Origin: Vagococcus elongatus
GTDB taxonomy: Bacteria > Bacillota > Bacilli > Lactobacillales > Vagococcaceae
Direction of reading: 5' to 3'
Length of the DNA: 64,000 nt
Assembly (NCBI RefSeq): GCF_003987645.1
Contig: NZ_NGKA01000004.1
Location: forward strand, 62,001 to 126,000
Both the position numbers and the translations under genes were made by a program. The notes beneath the pieces were generated by a model. It saw nothing but the letters and a program-made list of their open reading frames with translations. It did not search any database and was not told the DNA's origin. This document shows positions 9,553 through 19,573 of the stretch, in pieces. Numbering within the stretch: position 1 is the stretch's first letter; the number at the start of each line of letters is the position of its first letter.

Positions 9553-11358
9553 ATGATGAACTATTCTTTAACTTGGGATTTAGATTCGATTTTCCCCGGC
9601 GGCACAGAATCCCCTCAACTAGCAGTCAGACTGGATAAACTGGCAAGTGACATTCGTGACCTTGCTGACATTATCAAACAATGGGAACCATCCGGCGACA
9701 CACCAAACTTCAATGGACTTGAAGCCATTTTGTGTAAAGCCGAAAAAATTGAAAACGGCTTTGCCCAAACTGAAAGTTTTATTACTGCGGTGCAGTCAGC
9801 TGATATCCACAATAAAAAAGCCAACACTTTATTAGGTGTTTTGCAAAGTTATTCAGCAGACTATCAAAATGTTTACAATGAGCTGATGAAAAAATTGACT
9901 ACCTTAACAGAAAACGGCTGGAGTCAATTAGAAAAAGCCCCTTTAGCTAATCAACAAGGTGTTTTATTCAACTTAGAAGAACTTCGCGAAAAAGGCAAAC
10001 AACTGTTGACTGAAGATGAAGAACATATTATTAATCAGTTAGCGATTGACGGTTTTAACGCTTGGAGTTCTCACTATGACACGATTGTTGCTAGTATAGA
10101 AATCGACTATCGGGGAGAAAAATTATCCGCCGGTCAAGCCTTTAATCGAATGACAGGAGACCCGGATGCTGCCGTTCGTGAAGAACTATTTGATTTATGG
10201 GAAAAAAACTGGGCAGATAAAGCGCCTTTGTTTGCAGATACGCTAAATCACCTGCAAGGTTTCCGTTTAATCAATTATAAACTTCACGGTATCGAGGACT
10301 ATCTGGAAACTCCCCTAAAATATAACCGGATGAAGAAAGAAACCCTTGAAGCCATGTGGCAAGCCATCTCAGCAAACAAACAAACTTTCGTCGACTTTTT
10401 AACTAGAAAAGCCCAACTATTTGGCAAAGAAAAAATGGCTTGGCAAGATCAGGATGCCCCAGTTATTTTAGATGAGTTAGAAGAAACCCGCTACACTTTT
10501 GATGAAGCAGCAGAGTTTATAATTGGAAATTTCGATAAATTCAGTCCCAAAATGGCCCAGTTTGCCCGCGAAGCTTTTGAAAAAAGCTGGATTGAAGCTG
10601 AAGACCGGCCCGGAAAAAGACCGGGGGGTTATTGCACAAGCTTGCCCGAGACACGAGAATCTCGAATTTTTATGACTTATGGCGGGTCAGTCAATGAAGT
10701 GGCCACTTTGGCTCATGAATTGGGACACGCTTTTCACAGCCATGTCATGTGGGACCTTCCGGGAATCAGCCAGCAGTATGCTATGAATGTGGCTGAAACT
10801 GCCAGCACTTTTGCCGAATTAATCGTGGCAGATGCCGCTTTAAAACAAGCAAAAACAAATGCAGAAAAAATAAATCTCTTGGACAGCAAGATGCAAAATG
10901 CCATCGCCATGTTTATGAATATCCATGCCCGTTTTATTTTTGAAAATAATTTTCACGCAGAAAGAAAAGAAAAAGTATTGTCTGATGAAGAAATCACTCA
11001 ATTGATGTTGGAAGCCCAAAAAGAAGCCTATCAAGATTCTCTTGAAGCCTATCACCCTCACTTTTGGGCAAGCAAACTCCACTTCTATATTGATGATGTA
11101 CCATTTTATAATTTCCCTTATACTTTTGGTTACCTCTTCAGTATGGGTATTTACGCTTTCGCCCAAAAGAGCGATGGGAATTTCGAAGAAAATTATATTT
11201 CTTTACTGCAAGATACGGCTTCGATGAGTACTGAAGAACTGGCTAAAAAACATTTGGGAGTGGACTTGACGCAACCAGATTTTTGGCAAGCTGGTATTGA
11301 TATTGTTAAACAAGACGTTGAGGAATTTATGACATTAACTGACGATCATATCAAGTAA
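9553..11358 (+). CDS. pepF: Oligoendopeptidase F (M3B zinc metallopeptidase)
   Basis: A 601-residue cytosolic zinc peptidase. The M3 active site is LAHELGHAFHSH (HExxH near residue 390), with the downstream third ligand Glu in the NVAETASTFAE segment. It cleaves peptides of about 7-17 residues and is thought to serve peptide nutrition and turnover. Length and domain layout match PepF/M03 family proteins of lactic acid bacteria. Two adjacent ATG codons could serve as start. It is monocistronic and shares a bidirectional terminator with the sagA-like gene. Confidence 0.95.
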   Translation: MMNYSLTWDLDSIFPGGTESPQLAVRLDKLASDIRDLADIIKQWEPSGDTPNFNGLEAILCKAEKIENGFAQTESFITAVQSADIHNKKANTLLGVLQSYSADYQNVYNELMKKLTTLTENGWSQLEKAPLANQQGVLFNLEELREKGKQLLTEDEEHIINQLAIDGFNAWSSHYDTIVASIEIDYRGEKLSAGQAFNRMTGDPDAAVREELFDLWEKNWADKAPLFADTLNHLQGFRLINYKLHGIEDYLETPLKYNRMKKETLEAMWQAISANKQTFVDFLTRKAQLFGKEKMAWQDQDAPVILDELEETRYTFDEAAEFIIGNFDKFSPKMAQFAREAFEKSWIEAEDRPGKRPGGYCTSLPETRESRIFMTYGGSVNEVATLAHELGHAFHSHVMWDLPGISQQYAMNVAETASTFAELIVADAALKQAKTNAEKINLLDSKMQNAIAMFMNIHARFIFENNFHAERKEKVLSDEEITQLMLEAQKEAYQDSLEAYHPHFWASKLHFYIDDVPFYNFPYTFGYLFSMGIYAFAQKSDGNFEENYISLLQDTASMSTEELAKKHLGVDLTQPDFWQAGIDIVKQDVEEFMTLTDDHIK

Positions 11359-11382
11359 GAAACTAATTTTTTAAAAATACGC

Positions 11383-11420
11383 AAAAAAGAACTCTCTGTT
11401 GTCAGAGAGTTCTTTTGATT
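11383..11420. terminator. Bidirectional terminator between pepF and the sagA-like gene
   Basis: A 13-bp perfect stem AAAGAACTCTCTG / CAGAGAGTTCTTT with A-run before and T-run after serves both convergent genes. Confidence 0.88.
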
Positions 11421-11425
11421 TTGAA

Positions 11426-12655
11426 TTATAGTACCCGAACTGCGAAGCTTGGAGCGTACCAAGCAAAGTTGCTGTAGCATACTGTCTGTCCTGGAGCTGG
11501 TGCATGGATATAACCTGACCCGCCAGTTGAGATCGCTACGTGAGTAGAACCTCCTTGAGGTCCCCAAAACAGCAAATCTCCAGCTTGTACTTGAGATAAG
11601 GAAATCCTTACACCTTGACCTTCCTGCGCACCAGTATAACCACCAATTTCTCTTCCTGCCGCCACACGGAACACATAACTAGTAAAACCAGAGCAGTCAA
11701 ATGAGTCTGGCCCTTTAGCAGCCCATACATATGGTTTACCCACGTGCTTTGCAGCTTCTGCTAAGATTGCTCCTGCATTTGTTGTTGGTGTTGGTACTGG
11801 ATCTGGTATCACAGGACTTGGTGCAGCTGCACCACCGCCGCCTCCGTTGTTAGGAGGATTGACCACACCGTTCCCGCCTGATTGTGCATTACCAGCTGAC
11901 TCCGGTGCAGGTTGAGCAGCCTGTTGTTGTGCGGCTTGTTGTGCTGCCTCCACTTGACGAGCTTGTTCTTCAAGTGCTCTTTCAGCTGCTTCTTTTTCAG
12001 CCAGCAACTCAGATTTTTTACCTTCTTCAGATGTTTTCTCTGCTTCAATGGTACTTACCAAAATCGTCTGCTGATATTCTTGCTCGATTAATGCGCCTTT
12101 TTGCTGTTCCAATTCACCCGCATTTTTTTCAATTGTCTCTAATTTAGTTTCTGCATCAGCTGCTTTAGTTTCAACAGCCGCCTTATCTTTTTCTTGTTCT
12201 TTCAATAAATCGTTGTTAGCTGCAACTAGTCTAGCTGTTGCTGCTACACGAGTGACTGCATCAGAAATTGTTTCTGCAGACAATACTGCTTCCAAATAAT
12301 TTGAAGAAGCTTCTCCTGTCTGAATCGCACGTGCTTGTTCTTTGATTTTTCCATCGCGCTTTTCAATCTTGACTGTCAAAGCCGCAATTTCTTCATTAAG
12401 AGTGGTTAATTCACCATTCAAAGCTATTTGCTCTGTCTGTAGTTTTTCCGCTTTTGCGCGAATACTATCCATATTAGCTCTTAATGTTGCTAGTTGTGCT
12501 TCTGCTGCTGCTGCCTGATTAGCTAACTCATTGATTTTTTTATCTGACGCTTCAATTTTATTATTTACTTCATCAGCATTAACTGTTGCAGGTATTGTCA
12601 CACTTCCAAGTGCCAGACCGCTTACCAATAAAACCGATAGAATCTTCTTCTTCAC
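11426..12655 (-). CDS. SagA-like secreted NlpC/P60 peptidoglycan hydrolase
   Basis: A 409-residue secreted protein. Residues 1-27 form a signal peptide ending in VNADE. A long coiled coil (about 30-250, alanine, glutamate and lysine rich) is followed by a low-complexity Gly/Pro/Ala linker and a C-terminal NlpC/P60 domain from about residue 290, with catalytic Cys in DCSGFTSYVF and His in STHVAISTGG. This matches SagA/P54 of Enterococcus and the related GbpB/PcsB layout. It sits behind mreC-mreD, the typical position, and would cleave peptidoglycan stem peptides at the division site. No clear WalR tandem box was found upstream. Confidence 0.92.
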   Translation of the reverse strand: MKKKILSVLLVSGLALGSVTIPATVNADEVNNKIEASDKKINELANQAAAAEAQLATLRANMDSIRAKAEKLQTEQIALNGELTTLNEEIAALTVKIEKRDGKIKEQARAIQTGEASSNYLEAVLSAETISDAVTRVAATARLVAANNDLLKEQEKDKAAVETKAADAETKLETIEKNAGELEQQKGALIEQEYQQTILVSTIEAEKTSEEGKKSELLAEKEAAERALEEQARQVEAAQQAAQQQAAQPAPESAGNAQSGGNGVVNPPNNGGGGGAAAPSPVIPDPVPTPTTNAGAILAEAAKHVGKPYVWAAKGPDSFDCSGFTSYVFRVAAGREIGGYTGAQEGQGVRISLSQVQAGDLLFWGPQGGSTHVAISTGGSGYIHAPAPGQTVCYSNFAWYAPSFAVRVL

Positions 12656-12792
12656 AGTGTCATTCCTCCGAATTTTCGTTTAGTTCAACTCAATTTATAT
12701 TCATATATTAAATAGCATATTATTTCATCGACTATTAGAAATTCTAACACACTATCATGACAAAGGGATAATAGAAATATTACAATAACATT

Positions 12793-13314
12793 TCATCCTC
12801 GGTTACTTTTTTCTGATATTTTCTTTATCGGGTACGCTAAAAGAATAAATATCGTCATGTTCATCAACAATGTAGGTCCCAATTGAGTGGAAACAAACCC
12901 TAGCAAGTTCCCCTCAATCAAATTAAAGATAACTTGTATAAAATAAGCACTGCCGTCCATGATGGTAATAAAAATCACTAAACTCAAAAGCAGTGTAGGG
13001 ATAGTCGGCTCGATATAGTCAAATACCAGATAAACTAATAAAACCGTCAAGGGCAAAGAAACAGTGTTGATGCCTAAAATGCTGTAATAATATGTATCAA
13101 AGAGCAAACCGAGAATAATCGACGTTATGACCATGTAAGTCTTCGAGTAAAATAAACTTCCCATAATCAATCCCAACAGCATAAAATGGCTGATAAAAAA
13201 AAGTTCTCCTCCTGTCAGCAATCTCAAAATATTGCTGATTTGGCTGTCCATCAGCATGGCAAGCAGTACCAAAAGCGGGAGCAGAACTTTCATCACTTCT
13301 CTTTTTTTCTGCAT
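12793..13314 (-). CDS. mreD: Rod shape-determining protein MreD
   Basis: A 173-residue integral membrane protein with about five hydrophobic helices and little else, as expected for MreD. It starts within the mreC stop (one-base overlap), so the two are co-translated. MreD works with MreC to organise peripheral or elongation-type peptidoglycan synthesis. mreB is not seen upstream, which fits ovoid cocci that keep mreCD but lack mreB. The sagA-like gene follows. Confidence 0.9.
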   Translation of the reverse strand: MQKKREVMKVLLPLLVLLAMLMDSQISNILRLLTGGELFFISHFMLLGLIMGSLFYSKTYMVITSIILGLLFDTYYYSILGINTVSLPLTVLLVYLVFDYIEPTIPTLLLSLVIFITIMDGSAYFIQVIFNLIEGNLLGFVSTQLGPTLLMNMTIFILLAYPIKKISEKSNRG

Positions 13315-14177
13315 TACTCGCCACTTCCCACTACACGTTTTACCACTGTCACCACTGAAATATCATACAAAGAGGAGGCAGGGGAGACATACACTTCTTG
13401 CTCCAAACCAAAACTGGTTGGTTCGACTTTTGACACGGTACCTACCATTAAACCTTTGGGCGAACTTGTCCCCAAGCCCGAGGTCAGCACCTTGTCTCCT
13501 TTTTTTACTCCCTTGACAGAAGTGAGCTGTTTTACTACCAAGGCACTTTCTTCTTCCGAATAACTCGCCATCAAGCCAAACACCGACTCTTCCCCGTCAG
13601 GTGTAATCATCACAGGGAAATGATTAGAATTTTGATTCGTTGATGTCAACAATTCGACTTTGGCAGAGGTATCATTCACAACGATAACCCGCCCGATCAG
13701 ACCACTGCTTCCCATCACAGGCATATTCACTTCGATACCATCCCGCTGGCCCCGGTCGATAATCAAAATATCCTGCCAGTCATCTGGTGAACGGGTAATC
13801 ACATTCGCCACGATCTTTTCATTTGTGGTCAATGTGGCTTGCAGTTCTAACTGGTCTCTTAATTCTTTATTTTCTTTTTGTAAAATTTCATTTTCGCTTT
13901 GCATTGAAGCATAGGAATCCAGCCGTTTTTTCAGCTGCCCATTTTCTTCATAGGTCCCCAAAAGATTACTTACCGATTGGATGCTTCTTTCAATCGCGCG
14001 CACCGGATAGGATAATCCTTGGTCAACAGTTGCGACCAAATCGCTGATAACTGACTGAACAGGGCCAGATGAATCTTCATTATCTCTTTGCATCACACTC
14101 AAACTGACTAATAATATGATAATAATTGCTAAAACAATCGCAATGATAATCTTTTTGCTTGAATTAAATTTCTTCAC
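13314..14177 (-). CDS. mreC: Cell shape-determining protein MreC
   Basis: A bitopic membrane protein with a basic N-terminus, one membrane helix (IIIAIVLAIIIILLVSLSVM), a coiled coil around residues 65-100 and the beta-rich MreC core ending in VVTVVKRVVG. I chose the GTG start preceded by GGGGTGGA, giving 287 residues beginning with the family-like (V/M)KKFNSSKK; an upstream ATG in frame adds 13 unlikely residues. MreC scaffolds the elongation machinery outside the membrane. Confidence 0.92.
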   Translation of the reverse strand: MKKFNSSKKIIIAIVLAIIIILLVSLSVMQRDNEDSSGPVQSVISDLVATVDQGLSYPVRAIERSIQSVSNLLGTYEENGQLKKRLDSYASMQSENEILQKENKELRDQLELQATLTTNEKIVANVITRSPDDWQDILIIDRGQRDGIEVNMPVMGSSGLIGRVIVVNDTSAKVELLTSTNQNSNHFPVMITPDGEESVFGLMASYSEEESALVVKQLTSVKGVKKGDKVLTSGLGTSSPKGLMVGTVSKVEPTSFGLEQEVYVSPASSLYDISVVTVVKRVVGSGE

Positions 14178-14228
14178 GTTTCCACCCCATGTTCTAGTCC
14201 CTAGATAATCTAGCAAACAATCTCCACT

Positions 14229-14234
14229 ATTCTA
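14229..14234 (-). promoter_or_regulatory. Extended -10 of the mreC promoter
   Basis: TAGAAT preceded by TGT, about 52 bases before the mreC GTG, behind the adhE terminator. The -35 is weak. Confidence 0.45.
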
Positions 14235-14299
14235 ACATGATTTTTTTCCCTTTTCTACTGAGGACCTATAAAATTAACAAACTTTAAACATTCTTCTAA

Positions 14300-14338
14300 A
14301 TGCAAAAAACACGCAAGTTAACAGTTAACTTGCGTGTT
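14300..14338 (-). terminator. Terminator of adhE
   Basis: A near-perfect palindrome (AACACGCAAGTTAAC and its complement) followed on the minus strand by TTTTTT. Confidence 0.9.
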
Positions 14339-14351
14339 CAAATGTAGCTGA

Positions 14352-17015
14352 TTATTCACCATGATAAGCTTTGACGATAATCTCTTTCAATTCGCTGATC
14401 AACGGCTCTTTAGGGTTTGCTGTCGTACATTGGTCAAGATAAGCTAGTTCTGCTAACTGATCTGCTTGTGCTGCTAATTGAGCTTCTGTCACATTTTGTG
14501 CTTTGAAGTTCATTTCGATACCGACAGACTGACCAAGTTCTGTAACTGCAGTTGCTAATGACTCTACCAACTCTTCTACTGTATTTCCTTTAAGACCTAA
14601 GTATCTTGCGATTTCTGCATAATCCTCATGCGCTCTAAAGTAATCATACTTAGGGAACATCGCATGTTTAGACGGATCTTTTGCATTATAGCGAATCACA
14701 TGAGGCAGTAGGATAGCATTCGTTCTGCCATGTGGGATATGGAAAGCTGCACCGCACTTATGGGCGATAGAGTGACAAATACCTAGGAAGGCATTGGCAA
14801 ACGCCATACCAGCTAAAGCTGACGCATTATGCATTTTTTCACGATTTTCCTCATTAGGGCGCAGGCAAGAATCTTGCAGGCTTTCAAAGACTAACTTGAT
14901 CGCTTGTAAACTCAATCCGCGTGTGTAGTCTGAGGACATCACTGAAACATAAGATTCAATAGCGTGAGTCAAAACGTCCATTCCTGTGTCAGCAGTCACT
15001 GATTGAGGTACTGAATAGACAAACTGCGGATCGATAATCGCAACATCAGGTGTCAATGCATAATCTGCCAACGGATATTTTACGCCTGTTTCACTGTCTG
15101 TAATAACAGCGAACGGTGTCACTTCAGAACCTGTTCCTGAAGTCGTAGGGATACAAACAAAAGTTGCTTTTGATGCCTCAGGAATCTTGTAAGTTCTCTT
15201 ACGGATATCTAAGAATTTCTGTTTAGCTCCGAAGAATTCTACATCTGGATTTTCGAAGAACATCCACATTCCTTTAGCAGCATCCATCGGTGAACCGCCC
15301 CCAAGAGCGATAATTGTATCTGGATTGAACGCACGCATTTGTTCAGTTCCCCGGTCGACAGTGTTTGTTGAAGGATCCGGCTCAACGTCAGAGAATACTT
15401 CAACAGTCACTCGGTTGTCTCGTCGGTTCAATGCGTCTATGACACGGTCCACATAACCGAACTTGACCATTCCTTCATCACAGACGATAAACACACGTTC
15501 AACGTCTTTCATTTTTTCAAGATAGTTTAAAGAATTTTTTTCAAAATAGATTTTTGACGGTAGTTTGAACCATTGCATATTATTTCTTCTCTTTGCGATT
15601 GTTTTTGTATTAATTAAGTTAACAGCTGAAACGTTTTTGGAAACAGAGTTTTTACCATAAGAACCGCATCCCAGTGTTAATGAAGGAAGCATTTCGTTGT
15701 AGATATCTCCGATACCGCCTTGAGCTGCTGGAGAGTTTACCAACACGCGGCAAGCTTTCATCTTCAAACCAAATTCGATTTGCAATTCATCATTTTCTGT
15801 ATGGATGACTGCTGTATGTCCTAAACCAAATTCCTGCATTTTCTCACATAATTCGAAGGCATGTTCTTTGTTGTCAGCTTTAACCATAGCCAATACAGGA
15901 GAAAGTTTTTCCAATGATAATGGGTACTCGATACCTGTTCCTTCTAATTCTGCTACCAAGATTTTAGTTCCTTCAGGTACATCTATGCCAGCCATTTCTG
16001 CGATTTTCATTGCAGACATTCCTACAATTGCCGGATTTACAGCTGCTTTTGTTTCATTCATTACAGTGTTTTCCAACTTGCCCAACTCATTTGGTTTTAC
16101 AAAATACACTTGGTGAGAGGCAAATTCAGCTTTCACTTCATCATAAATTTCTTTATCCACGATGACGCCCTGTTCAGAAGCACAAATCATTCCGTTATCA
16201 AAAGTTTTTGATACGATCACGTCATTTACTGCACGTTTGATGCGTGCTGATTTTTCCATATAAACAGGTGTGTTTCCTGGTCCAACACCTAAAGCGGGTT
16301 TTCCAGTTGAGTAGGCAGACTTAACCATGCCAGCTCCGCCTGTTGCTAGAACGATGGCCACACCCGGGTGGTTCATCAATCCGTTAGTTGCATCTAAAGA
16401 TGGATGCTCGATCCACTGTACACAATCTTCAGGAGCGCCTGCTTTGATTGCAGCGTCTCTGACAATACGGGCAGCTTCTACCGAACATTTCTGAGCGCTC
16501 GGATGGAAAGCAAAAATAATCGGATTTCTTGTTTTCAATGAAATCAATGATTTAAAAATTGTTGTAGAGGTTGGGTTGGTTGTCGGTGTTACACCGCAAA
16601 CCACTCCTACAGGTGAGGCGATTTCCACGATGGCATGCTGCTCATCTTCACGGATCACACCGACCGTCTTATCATATTTGATATTGTTCCAAATTGATTC
16701 AGAGGCGTACATGTTTTTGATTGCTTTGTCTTCATAAACCCCACGACCAGTTTCTTCCACGGCCATTTTTGCTAGAGGCATATGAGCATCTAAAGCGGCC
16801 ATTGCCATTTGGTGAACAATGTGGTCCACTTTCTCTTGATCAAAATCTTCCATTGCTTTCAAAGCAGTGTTTCCTTTTTCAACAAGAGTATTGATCATCT
16901 CTTCGACTGTTTCTTCATGTTTATTTTCAAGTGTTACTGTGACAGCAACATTACCTTCTGTTATTACTTCAGTTCCGCTGACTTGCTCGATCTTAGTATC
17001 TTTTTTCTTTCCCAT
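14352..17015 (-). CDS. adhE: Bifunctional acetaldehyde-CoA / alcohol dehydrogenase
   Basis: An 887-residue fusion enzyme that reduces acetyl-CoA to acetaldehyde and then ethanol, regenerating NAD+ in fermentation. The N-terminal CoA-acylating aldehyde dehydrogenase half (to about residue 450) holds the catalytic cysteine in NGMICASEQG; the C-terminal iron-dependent alcohol dehydrogenase half begins near MQWFKLPSKIYFE, with GGGSPMDAAK for NAD binding and metal-ligand histidines in HAIESYVS and GICHSIAHKCGAAFHIPHG. AdhE forms spirosomes in relatives. Start has GGAGGG ahead. Two Rex-type operators flank the promoter, so NADH-dependent derepression is expected. Confidence 0.97.
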   Translation of the reverse strand: MGKKKDTKIEQVSGTEVITEGNVAVTVTLENKHEETVEEMINTLVEKGNTALKAMEDFDQEKVDHIVHQMAMAALDAHMPLAKMAVEETGRGVYEDKAIKNMYASESIWNNIKYDKTVGVIREDEQHAIVEIASPVGVVCGVTPTTNPTSTTIFKSLISLKTRNPIIFAFHPSAQKCSVEAARIVRDAAIKAGAPEDCVQWIEHPSLDATNGLMNHPGVAIVLATGGAGMVKSAYSTGKPALGVGPGNTPVYMEKSARIKRAVNDVIVSKTFDNGMICASEQGVIVDKEIYDEVKAEFASHQVYFVKPNELGKLENTVMNETKAAVNPAIVGMSAMKIAEMAGIDVPEGTKILVAELEGTGIEYPLSLEKLSPVLAMVKADNKEHAFELCEKMQEFGLGHTAVIHTENDELQIEFGLKMKACRVLVNSPAAQGGIGDIYNEMLPSLTLGCGSYGKNSVSKNVSAVNLINTKTIAKRRNNMQWFKLPSKIYFEKNSLNYLEKMKDVERVFIVCDEGMVKFGYVDRVIDALNRRDNRVTVEVFSDVEPDPSTNTVDRGTEQMRAFNPDTIIALGGGSPMDAAKGMWMFFENPDVEFFGAKQKFLDIRKRTYKIPEASKATFVCIPTTSGTGSEVTPFAVITDSETGVKYPLADYALTPDVAIIDPQFVYSVPQSVTADTGMDVLTHAIESYVSVMSSDYTRGLSLQAIKLVFESLQDSCLRPNEENREKMHNASALAGMAFANAFLGICHSIAHKCGAAFHIPHGRTNAILLPHVIRYNAKDPSKHAMFPKYDYFRAHEDYAEIARYLGLKGNTVEELVESLATAVTELGQSVGIEMNFKAQNVTEAQLAAQADQLAELAYLDQCTTANPKEPLISELKEIIVKAYHGE

Positions 17016-17033
17016 GTCAGACCCTCCATTTGT

Positions 17034-17051
17034 TTGTTAAGTATTTCACAA
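17034..17051 (-). promoter_or_regulatory. Rex operator 1 at adhE
   Basis: TTGTGAAATACTTAACAA, an 18-bp near-palindrome matching the Rex consensus TTGTGAA-N4-TTCACAA with one mismatch. It covers the expected transcription start. Confidence 0.85.
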
Positions 17052-17056
17052 TTAGA

Positions 17057-17085
17057 ACTATACACGATTTTTTCTTAAATGTAAA
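17057..17085 (-). promoter_or_regulatory. adhE promoter
   Basis: TTTACA, exactly 17 bases, then TATAGT preceded by TG. It is bracketed by two Rex-like palindromes. Confidence 0.85.
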
Positions 17086-17092
17086 TAGTTTT

Positions 17093-17110
17093 TTGTGAAA
17101 TATTTAACAA
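17093..17110 (-). promoter_or_regulatory. Rex operator 2 at adhE
   Basis: TTGTTAAATATTTCACAA, a second 18-bp Rex-type palindrome, upstream of the -35. Its centre lies 59 bases from that of operator 1. Confidence 0.85.
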
Positions 17111-17136
17111 GAAACCGTTTTTATTTTTAGAAGTAC

Positions 17137-17182
17137 GAAAAAAGCTGTCATATCAACCTTTCAAGAGGTCAACACAACAGCT
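17137..17182 (-). terminator. Terminator of the comN-like gene
   Basis: Stem built from AGCTGT and TGACCT blocks with their complements, then TTTTTT on the minus strand. Confidence 0.75.
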
Positions 17183-17200
17183 GGCAAGCTATAAAAATTG

Positions 17201-17485
17201 TTATAATAAGTCTTGAATATCTCCAAAATCAAAAGAATCCACATTTTTAACTTGCGCTTTTAATTGTTGGTAATCAAAAAAATCATTGATGACAATATTC
17301 TTTATATCATTTTTATATTCGGTTATCGTTTTATCTGAGGATGATTTCCATTTTTTCTCTATTAAATAATCCCACATTTCTGTTTCGACAACATTCAAAT
17401 AACCTGCACGATGAAATTCTTTTAACTTTCTTTTGAGAGAATGGCGCAGCAAGAATGCTTCACGCCATTTTAACTTGTTTGTCAT
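17201..17485 (-). CDS. ComN-like post-transcriptional regulator
   Basis: A 94-residue protein with no membrane segment. The stretch EMWDYLIEKKWKSS and the mixed charged helices before and after resemble the small Post_transc_reg/ComN (YrzD) family, which in Bacillus subtilis controls comE mRNA and lies next to secDF. Here it directly follows yajC, another Sec accessory gene, which supports the match. The link is recognition by eye of one motif and context, so a different small helical protein cannot be excluded. Confidence 0.55.
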   Translation of the reverse strand: MTNKLKWREAFLLRHSLKRKLKEFHRAGYLNVVETEMWDYLIEKKWKSSSDKTITEYKNDIKNIVINDFFDYQQLKAQVKNVDSFDFGDIQDLL

Positions 17486-17525
17486 ATTTATTTCCTTAAT
17501 ATACTTCTAAATAGTAACTGACAGA

Positions 17526-17885
17526 CTACTGCTGGTCATTTTCTTCTGAAGTAGTTTCTTCTTCAACTGTTTCAGTTTCTTCCTCAGTAATCATTTGTTC
17601 TGCCTCTGGCGCTGCTGCCGTTGGAACTACTTGCTGAATAGCTGAACGATTATATTCCAGATAGATACCTTCACAATCAAGCAACACTGTTTTTCTGCCT
17701 TCACCGTCTCTTATTTCAGCAATCACACCATGCAAACCGCCGATTGTAATCACACTATCGCCTGCTTTTAAATTATCAAGTAATTGTTGACGTTCGTTTT
17801 GCTGTTTCTTCTGTGTACGTGACATAAAGAAATACATTCCACCAATAATAATAATTGTAGGAAGTAGCATTCCTAATCCTCCCAT
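17526..17885 (-). CDS. yajC: Preprotein translocase subunit YajC
   Basis: A 119-residue single-pass membrane protein. The N-terminal helix MLLPTIIIIGGMYFFM is followed by the family signature RTQKKQQNERQQLLDNLKAGDSVITIGG and an acidic, glutamate-rich tail. YajC associates with SecDF-YidC and aids Sec export. It lies behind tgt, the standard order in many bacteria (queA-tgt-yajC), with the ComN-like gene after it. Confidence 0.95.
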   Translation of the reverse strand: MGGLGMLLPTIIIIGGMYFFMSRTQKKQQNERQQLLDNLKAGDSVITIGGLHGVIAEIRDGEGRKTVLLDCEGIYLEYNRSAIQQVVPTAAAPEAEQMITEEETETVEEETTSEENDQQ

Positions 17886-17968
17886 ATCCTCACCTCATTT
17901 TTATTTTTTTGGCTAATAATAACTTTATCAAATTTTTCTTAAAACTACTAGCATAATCTGTTGACTTG

Positions 17969-19123
<1,155 letters not shown>

Positions 19124-19155
19124 CTACTTTCGTTTGATAAAATTACATCCTAGTA

Positions 19156-19184
19156 ATGATACTCTGATTCAGCTCATTGTGCAA
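19156..19184 (-). promoter_or_regulatory. tgt promoter
   Basis: TTGCAC, 17-base spacer, TATCAT on the minus strand, about 42 bases before the tgt ATG. It means tgt can be transcribed without queA. No preQ1 riboswitch fold was seen. Confidence 0.6.
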
Positions 19185-19208
19185 GTTTTCAAAATAAGTG
19201 CATTTAAC

Positions 19209-19237
19209 TTGAAAACGTTCTCTTTATATGGTTAAAT
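19209..19237 (+). promoter_or_regulatory. Plus-strand promoter with cre-like overlap between tgt and queA
   Basis: TTGAAA, 17 bases, TTAAAT preceded by TGG (extended -10). The -35 is embedded in TGAAAACGTTCTCT (19210-19223), which matches 13 of 14 positions of the cre consensus TGWAANCGNTNWCA. It faces away from tgt. Confidence 0.55.
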
Positions 19238-19243
19238 ATAGAC

Positions 19244-19573
19244 ATAAGGAAGAAAGCAGTACAGAAAGTGAATTTCTCGAAAGTTTTTTGTGAAGTAACT
19301 AAACAAAGATGTGTAAAAAATGTATGAAGTTCTCCAACATTAGAAAACATGTAAAGTTTCAGCTCCAAAAGAAATTTGTGATTCAGATGTTTAGTGTGTT
19401 GTAAGTTAATTTGATGAAAATTGTATGTTAAGCAACTCTTGTTTAATTAAGAAATTCGAAGAAAAAGATGTAGATGTAAATGTTAGCACTTTACATGCGT
19501 TCTGTTCCTAAACTTTCTGATTTCTTCCGTGATCAACGAATGCCTGGCTAGTCGAGAAGCCAGGCATTTTTTT
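19244..19573 (+). ncRNA. Putative small RNA or small-ORF transcript between tgt and queA
   Basis: A plus-strand transcription unit of about 330 bases is bounded by a promoter (TTGAAA-17-TTAAAT, extended -10) and a strong terminator pointing the same way, although both neighbouring genes are on the minus strand. It is AT-rich and matches none of the RNAs I checked by eye (RNase P, tmRNA, SRP, 6S). It contains a 31-codon frame starting MCKKCMKFSNIRK at 19310 with no good ribosome site, so a non-coding role is the first reading. The boundaries are inferred from signals only. Confidence 0.4.
19540..19573 (+). terminator. Plus-strand terminator overlapping the queA stop
   Basis: A perfect 10-bp stem ATGCCTGGCT / AGCCAGGCAT with eight-base loop and seven T on the plus strand. 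The minus side lacks a T-run, so it does not serve queA. Confidence 0.85.

Noticed and set aside
11809-12147. Frames rich in Gln, Leu and Val opposite or within the sagA-like gene
   Set aside because: They come from the repetitive coiled coil and linker codons of the real gene read in other frames.
12656-12792. Possible WalR box (TGTTAT and TGTAAT) upstream of the sagA-like gene
   Set aside because: The two half-sites abut directly and lack the five-base spacing of WalR sites.
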